Source: Eubacterium sp. (GTDB lineage Bacteria; Bacillota; Clostridia; Oscillospirales; Acutalibacteraceae). Taken from it: a stretch of 64,000 bases of DNA. Every line of letters begins with the position of its first letter. Position 1 is the first letter of the stretch. Location of the stretch: contig JACTVT010000001.1 in the NCBI GenBank assembly GCA_014465955.1, forward strand, positions 1-64,000, in the 5' to 3' direction. Shown piece after piece: positions 26,481 to 36,555 of the stretch. Position numbers and translations under genes: made by a program. Under the pieces are notes generated by a model. It worked only from the letters and a program-made list of their open reading frames with translations, made no database searches and was not told where the DNA came from.

Positions 26481-27761
26481 ATGAAGATTACAAAAGCAAA
26501 CGGTAAAGCCGAATATGAACTTATTGAAAATCTGAAAAAAAGAAACGGCGAAACCGATAAAAAAATAGTTGAAATTGTAACCTCCATTATAGAGGGTGTA
26601 AAGCAGGGCGGCGATGAGGCAGTTCGTGAGTATACTGTTCGTTTTGACGGCAGTGTGCCTAAGAAAACGGTTATCGAAAAGGCTGAACTTGCAGAATATC
26701 TTGATTTTGTTGATGATGATTTCAAAAAAGCAATTATAGATGCGAAAAATAATATTTATGATTTTCACAGCAGGCAGGCGCAGCAGACGTGGATGACTAC
26801 AAAAGAAAACGGCGTTATAATGGGTCAGCGTATTCGCGGACTGCACAGGGTAGGTATTTATGTGCCGGGCGGCACGGCGGCATACCCGAGTTCTGTTTTA
26901 ATGAATGCAATTCCTGCAAAAATTGCAGGCGTTAAGGAAATTATTATGGTAACGCCTCCGTCAAAAGACGGCACACCGAATCCTAATATTATGGCGGCTG
27001 CTGCCGTTGCAGGCGTTGATAAAGTGTTCCTCTGCGGCGGTGCGCAGGCAGTCGCCGCACTTGCTTACGGCACTGAGAAAATCCCGAAAGTTGATAAAAT
27101 TGTAGGCCCCGGCAATATCTTTGTTGCAACTGCTAAAAAACTGCTTTACGGCGTAGTTGATATTGATATGGTTGCAGGTCCGTCTGAAATACTTATCGTT
27201 GCCGATAAATCTGCTAAGCCCGCATTTCTTGCGGCTGATTTAATGAGTCAGGCAGAGCACGACAAAATGGCGTCGTCCATTCTTTTAACGACATCGGAAA
27301 CGGTTGCAAGGGCTACTGTTAAAGAAATTGAAAAACAACTCAAATTTCTTGAAAGGCAGGAAATTATTGAGCAGTCCTTTAATGATTACGGCGAAATAAT
27401 TGTTTGTGAAAATCTTCAGCAGGCAATTGATTTTGCAAATGAACTTGCACCCGAGCACCTTGAAATGTGCGTTGAAGAACCGTTAAAATATATCGGTATG
27501 ATTGATAATGCAGGCTCTGTTTTTCTTGGCAATTACAGTCCTGAACCGCTCGGTGATTATTTTGCAGGTCCGAATCACGTTCTGCCTACAAGCGGCACAG
27601 CAAGATTTTTCAGTCCGCTTTCGGTAGACAGTTTTGTTAAAAAATCTTCTTTCATTTATTATACCGAGGAAGAACTTAAAAAAGTTAAAGATGAAATTAT
27701 AACCCTCGCAGATACGGAGGGTCTGACTGCTCACGCAAACAGTATTAAGGTGAGATTTTAA
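26481..27761 (+). CDS. hisD: Histidinol dehydrogenase
   Basis: 426 aa, zinc- and NAD-dependent oxidation of L-histidinol to histidine, the last two steps. The VGIYVPGG, KIVGPGN, DMVAGPSE and DLMSQAEHD motifs and the C-terminal PLGDYFAGPNHVLPTSGTARF stretch with catalytic His are intact. It follows hisZG by 12 bases. Confidence 0.97.
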   Translation: MKITKANGKAEYELIENLKKRNGETDKKIVEIVTSIIEGVKQGGDEAVREYTVRFDGSVPKKTVIEKAELAEYLDFVDDDFKKAIIDAKNNIYDFHSRQAQQTWMTTKENGVIMGQRIRGLHRVGIYVPGGTAAYPSSVLMNAIPAKIAGVKEIIMVTPPSKDGTPNPNIMAAAAVAGVDKVFLCGGAQAVAALAYGTEKIPKVDKIVGPGNIFVATAKKLLYGVVDIDMVAGPSEILIVADKSAKPAFLAADLMSQAEHDKMASSILLTTSETVARATVKEIEKQLKFLERQEIIEQSFNDYGEIIVCENLQQAIDFANELAPEHLEMCVEEPLKYIGMIDNAGSVFLGNYSPEPLGDYFAGPNHVLPTSGTARFFSPLSVDSFVKKSSFIYYTEEELKKVKDEIITLADTEGLTAHANSIKVRF

Positions 27762-28856
27762 ATGAAATCCAAATTTACTGCAATTGTTTTATCGCTGTTA
27801 TTTATGTTTTCTTTTGTTTCCTGCAGTGCCGAAAATGCTGAAGTTAAAGATGTTTCGGGGCAGGGGTACACGAAAGACAGTAATACGCTTGTTGTTCATT
27901 TTATAGACGTCGGTCAGGGTGATAGTGAGTTTATTGAATTCCCTAACGGCAAAACTATGCTGATTGATGCAGGTGAGCAGGACGCGGGCGAAGATGTTGT
28001 AGCATATCTAAGTAAACTCAATGTTTCGTCAATAGACTTTGTTGTTGCCACACATCCTCATTCAGACCATATCGGCGGTCTACCTGCCGTGTTTGACGCT
28101 TTTGATATTAAAACGATTTATATGCCGAATGCCGTTTCAAATTCCTATTCTTTTGAACTTCTGCTTGATAAAATTGAGGCAGAAGGCTGTGAAACGATTG
28201 AGGCAAAGCAGGGCGTAAGCATTTTCGATGATGAAAATCTTAATGCACGCTTTTTAGCGCCTGTTGATGATGAATATGATGATTTAAACAATTACTCGGC
28301 AGTGCTGAAAATCACGTATATTGAAAAATCTTTTCTGTTTATGGGTGATGCCGAAACACTTTCGGAAAAAGAAATTACAGATGATGTCAGTGCCGATGTT
28401 ATAAAGGTCGGTCATCACGGCTCAAAAACCTCATCGTCAAAATCCTTTATAAACCGTGTTATGCCGGGATATGCAGTGTTTGAGGTCGGTGAAGATAATT
28501 CCTACGGCCATCCGAATGCTGAAATAATTGAAAGATATGAAAATATCGGTGCTGAAATTCTACGAACAGATGAATTGGGAACAATTGTACTGGAAACAGA
28601 CGGTTACAGTTTTTCGGATATAACAAATTATGTTATGGAGTCCGCCGGTATCGCACCGACAGATGATGCGGAAAGCGAAAGCAGTGCGGAAGATGTAAAA
28701 TATATTCTGAATACAAATTCAAAAAAGATACATTTGAGCGACTGCCCGTCTGCATCAAATATTTCACCGCAGAATAAAAAGACAACAAATGAAACGATAG
28801 AAGAACTTGAAAAGCAGGGCTATACCTGTTGTAAATCCTGCAATCCGAAAGGATAA
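27762..28856 (+). CDS. Metallo-beta-lactamase-fold lipoprotein, ComEC-like
   Basis: 364 aa, starting directly after the hisD stop codon. A signal peptide with a lipobox-like FVSC predicts a lipid-anchored extracellular protein. The MBL domain has THPHSDHIGG (near residue 98) and the later metal ligands in FMGDAE and VGHHGS, like the soluble domain of ComEC and related nucleases. The C-terminus (about 310-364) adds an Ada-like small metal-binding module with four Cys/His positions (HLSDCPS ... CCKSC). Its place inside the his operon is unusual and the two processes have no obvious link. A DUF3006 gene follows, a frequent companion. Confidence 0.85.
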   Translation: MKSKFTAIVLSLLFMFSFVSCSAENAEVKDVSGQGYTKDSNTLVVHFIDVGQGDSEFIEFPNGKTMLIDAGEQDAGEDVVAYLSKLNVSSIDFVVATHPHSDHIGGLPAVFDAFDIKTIYMPNAVSNSYSFELLLDKIEAEGCETIEAKQGVSIFDDENLNARFLAPVDDEYDDLNNYSAVLKITYIEKSFLFMGDAETLSEKEITDDVSADVIKVGHHGSKTSSSKSFINRVMPGYAVFEVGEDNSYGHPNAEIIERYENIGAEILRTDELGTIVLETDGYSFSDITNYVMESAGIAPTDDAESESSAEDVKYILNTNSKKIHLSDCPSASNISPQNKKTTNETIEELEKQGYTCCKSCNPKG

Positions 28857-28859
28857 AAT

Positions 28860-29063
28860 ATGAGAGTTGTTATAGACAGAATTGAAGAAAATATTGCTGT
28901 GTGCAGCCTTGAAAACGGCAGTGTAATCAATGCGCCTGCCGAACTTTTTGACGATTTGAAAGAGGGCAGAGTGTACGATATTACACCAAACACGGTTGAA
29001 GAAAATACAAGAAAAGAAAATGCGCAAAACAGATTGAACGCTCTGTTCAATCAGAAAGGCTGA
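28860..29063 (+). CDS. DUF3006 family protein
   Basis: A 67-aa acidic protein. The start VVIDRIEENIAVCSLENG and the P-A-E-L-F stretch match DUF3006, small beta-rich proteins often encoded next to ComEC-like MBL proteins, as here. Function unknown. The genes on either side are spaced by three and six bases. Confidence 0.8.
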   Translation: MRVVIDRIEENIAVCSLENGSVINAPAELFDDLKEGRVYDITPNTVEENTRKENAQNRLNALFNQKG

Positions 29064-29069
29064 CTGATT

Positions 29070-29645
29070 ATGAGATACGCTGTAGTTGAAAGAAACACAA
29101 AGGAAACACAGATTAAAATTGAACTGAATCTTGACGGCGGAGATGTTGAAATCTCCACGGGAATAGGCTTTTTTGATCATATGCTTAATGCCTTCGCTGT
29201 TCATGGCGGATTCGGACTTAAAGTTACCGTTAAAGGTGATCTGAAGGTTGATACGCACCACACTGTTGAGGATACGGGCATTGCTCTCGGTATGGCGTTT
29301 AAGCAGGCACTCGGCAATATGGGCGGCATTAATCGTTACGGCTCGTTTTATATCCCTATGGACGAAAGCCTTGCTCTTTGTGCGCTTGATATTTCCAACC
29401 GCCCGTTTCTTGTTTTTAAGGCGAATTTTCACGAGGAACGCTGCGGCGAATATGAAACCTGCTGCACTGAAGAATTTTTCCGTGCCTTTGCAATGAACAG
29501 CGGTATTACGCTTCATCTTAATGTACTTTACGGCTCAAATACGCATCATCAGATTGAGGCGCTTTTCAAGGCGTTTGCACATGCTTTGAAAATTGCCGTG
29601 GCGCCAAACGGCAGTGAAATTCTTTCCACAAAAGGAGTTCTGTAA
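29070..29645 (+). CDS. hisB: Imidazoleglycerol-phosphate dehydratase
   Basis: Monofunctional HisB, 191 aa, removing water from IGP. Manganese-binding blocks FFDHMLN, HHTVEDTGIALG and THHQIEALFKA are complete. The histidinol-phosphatase half found in enterobacteria is absent, as expected in Firmicutes. One base is shared with the hisA start region. Confidence 0.97.
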   Translation: MRYAVVERNTKETQIKIELNLDGGDVEISTGIGFFDHMLNAFAVHGGFGLKVTVKGDLKVDTHHTVEDTGIALGMAFKQALGNMGGINRYGSFYIPMDESLALCALDISNRPFLVFKANFHEERCGEYETCCTEEFFRAFAMNSGITLHLNVLYGSNTHHQIEALFKAFAHALKIAVAPNGSEILSTKGVL

Positions 29646-30358
29646 TGATTATTTTTCCTGCAATTGATATGATAGACGGCAAACCTGTAAGGCTTTATAA
29701 AGGCGATTTTTCAACTGCAAGTCAGGTGGCAGGCGATGTACTTGAAACTGCAAAGGAATTTGTTTCGGCAGGTGCCGAGTGGATTCATATGGTAGACCTT
29801 GACGGCTCTTTGAAAAAAGAGCGAGTAAATCATGAATCTGTTATTAAAGTGGCAAATGAAACGACGCTTAAGGTTGAAATCGGCGGAGGCATCCGCACGG
29901 TTGAGGATATTGATTTTTATATCGAAAGCGGTATTGAAAGAGTTATTTTAGGTTCTGTTGCTCTTAAAAATCCTGCACTTGTTAAAGATGCCGTAAAGCA
30001 GTTCGGCGGCAGAATCGCAGTTGGAATAGATGCAAAAAACGGCTTTGCCGCAACAGAAGGCTGGACAGAGGCATCAGACGTTCATTTTATTGAACTTGCA
30101 AAAAGAATGGAGGATATCGGCGTAGAAACGATTATTTATACCGATATTTCAAAGGACGGCACATTGTCGGGTCCTAATCTTGAGCAGTTGATTGAACTTA
30201 ATAATGCTGTTTCGTGTAATATTACCGCATCGGGCGGCGTTACGAATATTGATGATATTATCGCGCTGAAAAATGCCGGTCTTTACGGTGCAATCTGCGG
30301 CAAAAGCATTTACAATAAAACATTGAGCCTTGAAGAGGCTGTAATAAAGGCAATGTAG
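29645..30358 (+). CDS. hisA: ProFAR isomerase
   Basis: 237 aa, a TIM barrel that opens the ribose ring of ProFAR. It begins FPAIDMIDGKPVRLYKGD with the catalytic Asp and carries VEIGGGIR, DISKDGTLSGPN with the second Asp, and ASGGV. The motifs are those of HisA, not HisF. The stop TAG at 30356-30358 belongs to a GTAGGG hairpin repeat. hisH and hisF, the partner IGP synthase genes, are missing from this operon. Confidence 0.96.
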   Translation: MIIFPAIDMIDGKPVRLYKGDFSTASQVAGDVLETAKEFVSAGAEWIHMVDLDGSLKKERVNHESVIKVANETTLKVEIGGGIRTVEDIDFYIESGIERVILGSVALKNPALVKDAVKQFGGRIAVGIDAKNGFAATEGWTEASDVHFIELAKRMEDIGVETIIYTDISKDGTLSGPNLEQLIELNNAVSCNITASGGVTNIDDIIALKNAGLYGAICGKSIYNKTLSLEEAVIKAM

Positions 30359-30382
30359 GGTGCGACGTCTACGGCGCACCGC
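30355..30382 (+). repeat. GTAGGG hairpin repeat carrying the hisA stop
   Basis: Arms GGTGCG/CGCACC. It lies between hisA and hisI, and its TAG ends hisA. Confidence 0.65.
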
Positions 30383-30416
30383 TTTTACATAATAATTTGA
30401 AATAAGGATTAACAAT

Positions 30417-30731
30417 ATGAACTTAGATAAATATTTTGTAAAATCTGATTTGATTCCTGCCGTTATTCAGGAGGAGTCAACAGGCGAAGTTTTAATGCTT
30501 GCCTATATGAACAAAGAGTCGATGGCAAAAACGCTTGAAACAGGCTATACCTGGTTCTGGTCAAGAAGCCGTCAGGAATTATGGAACAAAGGCGCAACAA
30601 GCGGTCATCTTCAAAAGGTTGTGTCCATTGCAGGCGATTGCGATGATGATACATTATTAATTAAGGTAATTCAGACGGGTGCTGCCTGCCATACGGGCAG
30701 TCACAGTTGTTTTTTCAATAAAATTAAGTAA
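30417..30731 (+). CDS. hisI: Phosphoribosyl-AMP cyclohydrolase
   Basis: 104 aa, a zinc enzyme opening the adenine ring of PR-AMP. LMLAYMN, the WSRSRQELW stretch, GDCDDDTLL and the metal-binding Cys pair in CHTGSHSC are present. It is a separate protein here; many bacteria fuse it to hisE, which follows 14 bases later. Confidence 0.96.
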   Translation: MNLDKYFVKSDLIPAVIQEESTGEVLMLAYMNKESMAKTLETGYTWFWSRSRQELWNKGATSGHLQKVVSIAGDCDDDTLLIKVIQTGAACHTGSHSCFFNKIK

Positions 30732-30745
30732 GGATAAACAGGACT

Positions 30746-31069
30746 ATGGATTTAATTAAAAACGAATATCAGGTAATTATAGACAGAAAAAACGAAAAGG
30801 CAGAGGGGTCATACACCGCTTATCTTTTTGAACAGGGAATTGATAAAATTCTTAAAAAAGTCGGCGAGGAATGCACAGAAACGGTGATTGCCGCTAAAAA
30901 CAATGATAAAGACGAAACGATTTACGAAATAACAGATTTGATTTATCATACCCTTGTAATGATGGCTTATCAGGGAATTACTCCTGAAGATATAGAGGCT
31001 GAACTGCAGAAAAGGGCAGAAAAAAGAGGCAATCTTAAAAAATTTCATCAGGTGGATAAGAATTCGTAA
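30746..31069 (+). CDS. hisE: Phosphoribosyl-ATP pyrophosphatase
   Basis: 107 aa. Removes pyrophosphate from PR-ATP, the second step of the pathway. An all-alpha MazG-like fold with KVGEECTETVIAA and ITDLIYH providing the acidic metal ligands. The stop TAA and the recJ ATG share one base. Confidence 0.94.
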   Translation: MDLIKNEYQVIIDRKNEKAEGSYTAYLFEQGIDKILKKVGEECTETVIAAKNNDKDETIYEITDLIYHTLVMMAYQGITPEDIEAELQKRAEKRGNLKKFHQVDKNS

Positions 31070-33096
31070 TGGCGTATAAAAAATGGATTATCGCAGGCGC
31101 TGACAAGGAAAAAGCGTCTGTTTTATCGGAAAAATTTAATATTGATCCATTTATTGCGTTTCTCCTTGTTGAAAGAGGAATTGATACAGAACTTGCATTT
31201 TCCGACTTTCTTTCATCATCGTTTGAGTTTTCAGATCCATTTTGCTTTAAGGATATGGATATTGCCGTGGAAAGAATTGAAACGGCAATTGAATACGGCG
31301 AAAAAATTACGGTTTACGGCGATTACGACTGTGACGGCATAACCTCTACCGCTCTGCTTGTTTCTCTTTTCGGAAATATGGGCGCAAATGTTGATTATTA
31401 TATCCCGTCAAGAGCAAATGAGGGTTACGGTCTTAATATAAATGCGATAGACAAAATAAAAGAGTCGGGAACTTCTTTGATTGTTACGGTGGATAACGGC
31501 ATTGCTTCAATAGACGAGGCAGTGCATATTTCCGATTTGGGAATGGATTTGATAATTACCGACCATCATCAGATTGGGGAACAATTGCCGAAAGCGCTTG
31601 CAGTTGTTAATCCTTACCGAACGGAAAACAATATCAAATTCCGTGATATATGCGGCGTGGGTGTGGCTTTTAAACTTGCCTGTGCCCTTTACGGCGATAC
31701 AGACGATATGCTTTATCAGTATGCAGATTTGGTTGCAATCGGTACGATTGCCGATGTTGTGCCGTTGCTTGGTGAAAACCGAGGTTTTGTAAAGGCGGGG
31801 CTTGAACTTATAAATTCCGAAAGCCGAGTCGGTGTTGCAGAACTAAAAAAAATCGCTTCGGGTGAGGAGAAATCCTTCGGCTCGATTGAAACCGCTTTTC
31901 AGATTTGCCCGAGAATTAATGCCTGCGGACGTGTTGACGACGCGTCAAAAGCCGTAGAACTTTTGCTTTGCGAAGACAGAAATAAGGCGTCATTTATCGC
32001 AAATCAACTGAATATTGATAATGCTCACAGGCAGGAACTTGAGCAGGATATTTTGACCGATATTAAAAGGCAGATTGCCGAAAATCCTGATCTTGTTATG
32101 AAGCGTGTCATTGTGATTGCAGGCAAAGGCTATCACCACGGCGTTGTTGGCATTGTTGCTTCACGTGTGCTGGAGGAATACGGCAAGCCTGTCATTATTA
32201 TCGGCATTAATGAGAACGGCAGAGCGAGAGGCTCGGCAAGAAGTGTAGAAGGTTTTAATATTTTTGAGGCGATTTCGTATTGTTCTGATTTGCTGACCCA
32301 GTTCGGCGGCCACCCGAAAGCAGGCGGAATGGGGCTTGATGAAAGCAATATTGACGCTTTTCGTGAAAAAATCAACGAATATGCTTATAATAAGTTTGAA
32401 ATTATGCCTGCACAGTGTGTTGAAATAGACTGCAAGTTGTCTCCATTTTATCTTGATTTGGAACTTGTTAAAAATCTTTCCGTTTTAGAGCCTTACGGCG
32501 AGTGCAACAGGCAGGCAGTTTTTGCATTGATGGGACTTTCTATAGTGTCTGTTTCCTCTATGGGAAACGGTAAGCATATAAGGCTTGAATGTATAAAAAA
32601 AGGCAAAAAACTCAGAATTGTTAAATTCGGCACAGCGGCAGAGGAATTCCCTTTTAAGCAGGGAGAGGTTATTGATGCTGCCGTCAGAATTTCGGATAAT
32701 TATTATAACGGCAAAACTTATCTGTCTGTTCAGGCGGTTGATATACGCCCTGCAAAGGTTAATGACGATAAATATTTTGCAGAAAAAGAGATTTACGAGC
32801 AGTTTTTGCTCGGCAGAAACAATAGTAAATCCGTTTTTCCGAACAGGGAAAAATGCACTGTTGTCTATAAAGCCTTAAAGGCAAACGGCGGCTTTAAGGG
32901 TGATGTTGATTATCTTTATTTTAAACTCGGCGATATTACCTACGGTCAGATGATGTTTGCTTTAAAGGCGTTTGAGGAAAGCGGTTTGATTAAAACCGAA
33001 AATAAACAGATATCTGTTTTAAATGTTAAATCAAAAGTTGACTTGATGAATACGGCTTCTATGAAAAATTTGAAAGGACGGCTTGGCATTGAGTGA
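31069..33096 (+). CDS. recJ: Single-stranded-DNA-specific exonuclease RecJ
   Basis: 675 aa, 5'-3' ssDNA exonuclease used in mismatch repair and recombination. DHH domain: VYGDYDCDGITSTAL and ITDHHQ. DHHA1 domain: GGHPKAGGMGL near residue 417. An OB-fold lies near 455-560. The C-terminal extension resembles that of Firmicute RecJ. It is translationally coupled to hisE and overlaps the following relA/spoT gene by 14 bases. Confidence 0.94.
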   Translation: MAYKKWIIAGADKEKASVLSEKFNIDPFIAFLLVERGIDTELAFSDFLSSSFEFSDPFCFKDMDIAVERIETAIEYGEKITVYGDYDCDGITSTALLVSLFGNMGANVDYYIPSRANEGYGLNINAIDKIKESGTSLIVTVDNGIASIDEAVHISDLGMDLIITDHHQIGEQLPKALAVVNPYRTENNIKFRDICGVGVAFKLACALYGDTDDMLYQYADLVAIGTIADVVPLLGENRGFVKAGLELINSESRVGVAELKKIASGEEKSFGSIETAFQICPRINACGRVDDASKAVELLLCEDRNKASFIANQLNIDNAHRQELEQDILTDIKRQIAENPDLVMKRVIVIAGKGYHHGVVGIVASRVLEEYGKPVIIIGINENGRARGSARSVEGFNIFEAISYCSDLLTQFGGHPKAGGMGLDESNIDAFREKINEYAYNKFEIMPAQCVEIDCKLSPFYLDLELVKNLSVLEPYGECNRQAVFALMGLSIVSVSSMGNGKHIRLECIKKGKKLRIVKFGTAAEEFPFKQGEVIDAAVRISDNYYNGKTYLSVQAVDIRPAKVNDDKYFAEKEIYEQFLLGRNNSKSVFPNREKCTVVYKALKANGGFKGDVDYLYFKLGDITYGQMMFALKAFEESGLIKTENKQISVLNVKSKVDLMNTASMKNLKGRLGIE

Positions 33097-35275
33097 ATAT
33101 AACGACGGGTTTTATGATTTTTTTGAAAAAGTAAAGCAAAACCCACAGTATGATTACAAAAAAATAGAGCGTGCCTATAACCTTGCAAGAGAGGCACATA
33201 AAGATCAGAAAAGGCGCTCGGGTGAGCCTTATATTATGCACCCCGTTGCTGTAGCGGAAATTCTTTTTAAATTCGGAATGGATAATGAGTGCATTATAAG
33301 CGCTCTGCTTCACGATGTTGTTGAAGATACGGAATATACGCTTGATTATATCAGAGAGCAATTCGGTCCCGACGTGGAACTGCTTGTTGACGGCGTTACA
33401 AAACTCGGTAAGATTTCTCTTTCTACAAGAGAAGAGGTTCAGGCTGAAAACATCAGAAAAATGTTTATGGCTATGAATAAGGATGTGCGCGTTATCATTA
33501 TTAAACTTGCCGACAGGCTTCATAACATGCGCACCCTTCAGCATATGCCCGAGTATAAGCAGAGGGAAAAGAGCCTTGAAACACTTGAGATTTATGCTCC
33601 TATTGCGCACCGTCTCGGTATTCGTGCCTTTAAAGAAGAACTTGAAGATTTAGCGGTTTATTATCTTGACCCGATTGCGTATAAAGAAATTGAAAACTCT
33701 CTTTCCATGAAAAATGAAGAGGGTCTCAAGTTTCTTAATGATATAAAAGCGCAGATTGGTGAACGTCTCAGCACCGTTATTGAAAACGCTAATATTACGT
33801 CACGTGTTAAATCAGTTCACGGCATTTTCCGCAAGGTTTATATAAAAGGTAAATCGTTTGAAGAAATTTATGATATTTATGCCGTCAGAATTATAGTTGA
33901 TTCCATGATAGACTGCTATAATGCACTCGGCATTGTTCACGATATGTTCAAGCCTATCCCCGGCAGGTTCAAGGATTATATTTCAACGCCTAAGCCGAAT
34001 ATGTATCAGTCGCTTCACACCACAGTGCTTTCAAGCACGGGCGTTCCGTTTGAAATTCAGATTCGTACCTGGGATATGCATAAAACGGCTGAATACGGTA
34101 TTGCCGCACACTGGAAATATAAAATCGGAAAGGGCGGCAAGGATAATCTTGATGCAGGTCTTTCGTGGATTCATCAGATTCTTGAAACAGGCGAGGAATC
34201 ATCTTCTCCCGAAGATATGGTGCAGAATATTAAGGGCGATTTGTCTGTTGAAGAAGTGTATGTTTTCACGCCCAAGGGCGATGTTAAAAGTCTGCCTACA
34301 GGCTCAACCGTTATAGATTTTGCTTATGCTATTCACTCTGCGGTCGGCAATAAAATGATAGGCGCAAAGGTTGACGGCAGAATTGTTACGCTTGATTATA
34401 AAATCAAAACAGGCGAGCGAATAGAAATTCTTACCTCCAATCAGCAGGGCAAAGGTCCGAGCCGTGACTGGCTGCAGATTGTTAAAACAGGCGAGGCAAG
34501 AAACAAAATCCGCTCGTGGTTCAAAAAAGAAAAGCGTGAGGAAAATATTGAAGAGGGCAAAGCAGTTGTTGAAAAAGAACTGCGCCGAAACTTTATACGC
34601 CTTACATCCGAGCAGTATGATGATTTTGTTAAAAAGATTGCCGAAAGGCAGCATTATGCAAAGGTTGATGAATTCTATGCCGCTATCGGTTACGGCGGTA
34701 TTCAGTTCAACAGGCTTATGCCCGGTATTAAAGATGAATACAACCGTAACTGGAAAGAGGAAAAAGAGCCTGAAAAGCCGCAGAATATTGTTGATAAGCC
34801 GAGAAGCCGTCCGTCAGGCAACGGCGTTATAGTTGAGGGAATAGACAACTGCCTTATCAATATGGCAAAGTGCTGCTGCCCTCTGCCGGGTGAAGAAATT
34901 GTCGGCTTTATCACAAGAGGTCACGGGCTTTCAATTCATAAAAGAAACTGTGTGAATGTGCCCGAGGATTTAAAGCACTGTGCCGAGCCTGAGCGCTGGA
35001 TTAATGCATATTGGGACGAAAATGTTAAGGTTGAGTCAAAATCAACGCTCGATGTTTATGCAATTGACAGAGACGGCGTTGTGCTTGATATTACAAGCAC
35101 ACTTATGAAACTTCACGTTAAAATTCATTCCATTAATGCCCGACCGATTAATGACGGCAACTGCCTTACAACGCTCACCGTTGCCGTAAACAGTAAAGAG
35201 CACCTTGATAATATAGTTAAAATTATCAGAAAAATTGACGGTGTTTACCATATTGAAAGAAGTGTAATACGATGA
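33083..35275 (+). CDS. rel: RelA/SpoT (p)ppGpp synthetase/hydrolase
   Basis: Bifunctional long RSH protein, about 730 aa. Order: HD hydrolase domain (about 30-180; LLHDVVEDT and [10 protein letters not shown]), synthetase domain (about 235-350; [27 protein letters not shown]), TGS (about 390-450), helical and Cys-containing region ([11 protein letters not shown]), C-terminal ACT (about 655-730). All hydrolase and synthetase motifs look intact. The start is TTG at 33083 or 33089; AAAGGA at 33073-33078 does not decide between them. It overlaps recJ and, at its 3' end, dtd (ATGA). Confidence 0.95.
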   Translation: MALSEYNDGFYDFFEKVKQNPQYDYKKIERAYNLAREAHKDQKRRSGEPYIMHPVAVAEILFKFGMDNECIISALLHDVVEDTEYTLDYIREQFGPDVELLVDGVTKLGKISLSTREEVQAENIRKMFMAMNKDVRVIIIKLADRLHNMRTLQHMPEYKQREKSLETLEIYAPIAHRLGIRAFKEELEDLAVYYLDPIAYKEIENSLSMKNEEGLKFLNDIKAQIGERLSTVIENANITSRVKSVHGIFRKVYIKGKSFEEIYDIYAVRIIVDSMIDCYNALGIVHDMFKPIPGRFKDYISTPKPNMYQSLHTTVLSSTGVPFEIQIRTWDMHKTAEYGIAAHWKYKIGKGGKDNLDAGLSWIHQILETGEESSSPEDMVQNIKGDLSVEEVYVFTPKGDVKSLPTGSTVIDFAYAIHSAVGNKMIGAKVDGRIVTLDYKIKTGERIEILTSNQQGKGPSRDWLQIVKTGEARNKIRSWFKKEKREENIEEGKAVVEKELRRNFIRLTSEQYDDFVKKIAERQHYAKVDEFYAAIGYGGIQFNRLMPGIKDEYNRNWKEEKEPEKPQNIVDKPRSRPSGNGVIVEGIDNCLINMAKCCCPLPGEEIVGFITRGHGLSIHKRNCVNVPEDLKHCAEPERWINAYWDENVKVESKSTLDVYAIDRDGVVLDITSTLMKLHVKIHSINARPINDGNCLTTLTVAVNSKEHLDNIVKIIRKIDGVYHIERSVIR

Positions 35276-35724
35276 AAGCAGTTTTGCAGAGAGTAATTAA
35301 CTCAAGCGTTGCCGTTGATGGTGAGGTTCATGGCAGTGTGGAAAAAGGCTTTATGATTCTTCTTGGTGTTGTTAAAGGTGACACAAAAGAAGATGCAGAC
35401 AAACTGATTAAAAAAATTCCGTATCTTCGTGTTTTTGAAGATGAAAACGGCAAAATGAATCTGTCCTGCCTTGATGTCGGCGGTGAAATTCTTGTCATTT
35501 CTCAGTTTACTTTGTGCGCAGACTGTTCTCACGGCAGACGCCCGAGTTTTACAAATTCCGCACCGCCCGATGAGGCGGAGAGCCTTTATGAGTATTTTAC
35601 CGATGAACTGAAAAAGGCAGGCGTTTCAAAGGTAGAAACAGGCGTTTTCGGCGCAGATATGAAAGTATCTTTGATAAACGATGGTCCTGTTACAATTGTT
35701 CTTGACAGTAAAGAACTTAAATGA
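35272..35724 (+). CDS. dtd: D-aminoacyl-tRNA deacylase
   Basis: 150 aa. Hydrolyses D-amino acids from tRNA. The conserved LQRV start, the [12 protein letters not shown] motif and the C-terminal NDGPVTI (Gly-Pro) are present. It overlaps the rel stop by four bases, the usual order in Firmicutes. Confidence 0.96.
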   Translation: MKAVLQRVINSSVAVDGEVHGSVEKGFMILLGVVKGDTKEDADKLIKKIPYLRVFEDENGKMNLSCLDVGGEILVISQFTLCADCSHGRRPSFTNSAPPDEAESLYEYFTDELKKAGVSKVETGVFGADMKVSLINDGPVTIVLDSKELK

Positions 35725-35774
35725 TGCAGTGAAACGGCTAATTCGTGAATTGCCAATTATTGGCTTTATTGATT

Positions 35775-35802
35775 ACGGTACGATGTGGTCATCGTACCCT
35801 AC
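35775..35802 (-). repeat. Hairpin repeat, inverse orientation
   Basis: On the minus strand it begins GTAGGGTACGATG, with arms GGTACGATG/CATCGTACC. Confidence 0.6.
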
Positions 35803-35822
35803 AAAATATCAATAACGCCATC

Positions 35823-35910
35823 GTAGGGCGGGGTGGTCTCACCTGTCGGCTCGGTCGGTGCTTCTGCGATGCAGAGGTGTCCACTGGACACCCGCACCCT
35901 CACCCCGCCG
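35823..35910 (+). repeat. Long GTAGGGCGGGGTGG repeat element
   Basis: An 88-base element begins GTAGGGCGGGGT and ends ACCCCGCCG, with extra inner hairpins (GGTGTCC/GGACACC). It is GC-rich, lies in the gap between dtd and the MBL hydrolase, and is a larger relative of the short hairpin family. Confidence 0.55.
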
Positions 35911-35937
35911 TAAAAATTAATACATTATGGTGATAAT

Positions 35938-36552
35938 ATGCTTAAAATAAAATGCGCCGTGTTCGGCGAACTCGGCAATAACTGCTATCTGATTACAGAT
36001 GAAGCAACGGGCAAATCCGCTCTTGTGGACTGTACCGATGCAGATGAAAAAATGCTTAGTTATATCGGCGACGCCGATTTGCAGTATATTCTTCTTACGC
36101 ACGGTCATTTTGACCATATCGGAGGCGTTAAGGAAATTCAGGAAAAATTCGGCGCAAAGGTTGTTATCAGCGAAGAAGACGCACCTATGCTTTCTTCGGG
36201 CAAACTGAGTATTGCCGCTTTCTGCGGAGCAAAGCAGAATAACACAACTGCCGATATTATTGTTAAAGAGGGTGATGTTATTACTCTCGGTGAAACGGAA
36301 ATCAAGGTGATTGCAACACCCGGTCACACAAAAGGCGGCGTATGCTATATTGCTGATGATAATATTTTTACGGGTGACACACTGTTCTTCTGCTCCTGCG
36401 GCAGAACGGATTTCCCGGGCGGCTCTTATAAAGAAATCAAGGAAAGTCTTAACAGATTAAGAAATCTTGACGGTGATTATAAACTTTATCCGGGTCATGA
36501 CAGAACGACCACACTTGCATTTGAAAGACAGAATAATCCTTATATGAGATAA
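35938..36552 (+). CDS. Metallo-beta-lactamase hydrolase, glyoxalase II-like
   Basis: A 204-aa cytoplasmic MBL-fold hydrolase of the YcbL/glyoxalase II-like type. THGHFDHIGG carries the first metal ligands, TPGHTKGG the next, FTGDTLF the bridging Asp and YPGHDR the last His. It commonly follows dtd in clostridia and precedes hemZ. The substrate is not known. Confidence 0.9.
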   Translation: MLKIKCAVFGELGNNCYLITDEATGKSALVDCTDADEKMLSYIGDADLQYILLTHGHFDHIGGVKEIQEKFGAKVVISEEDAPMLSSGKLSIAAFCGAKQNNTTADIIVKEGDVITLGETEIKVIATPGHTKGGVCYIADDNIFTGDTLFFCSCGRTDFPGGSYKEIKESLNRLRNLDGDYKLYPGHDRTTTLAFERQNNPYMR

Positions 36553-36555
36553 ATT

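Noticed and set aside
29645..30358. hisA as hisF
   Set aside because: The start FPAIDMIDGKPVRLYKGD and the DGTLSGPN motif are those of HisA.
33083..33096. Frameshift between recJ and rel
   Set aside because: The 14-base overlap has a clear stop and start; both proteins are full-length.
35745..35933. Short open frame between dtd and the MBL hydrolase
   Set aside because: It is made of repeat sequence; no start signal or domain.
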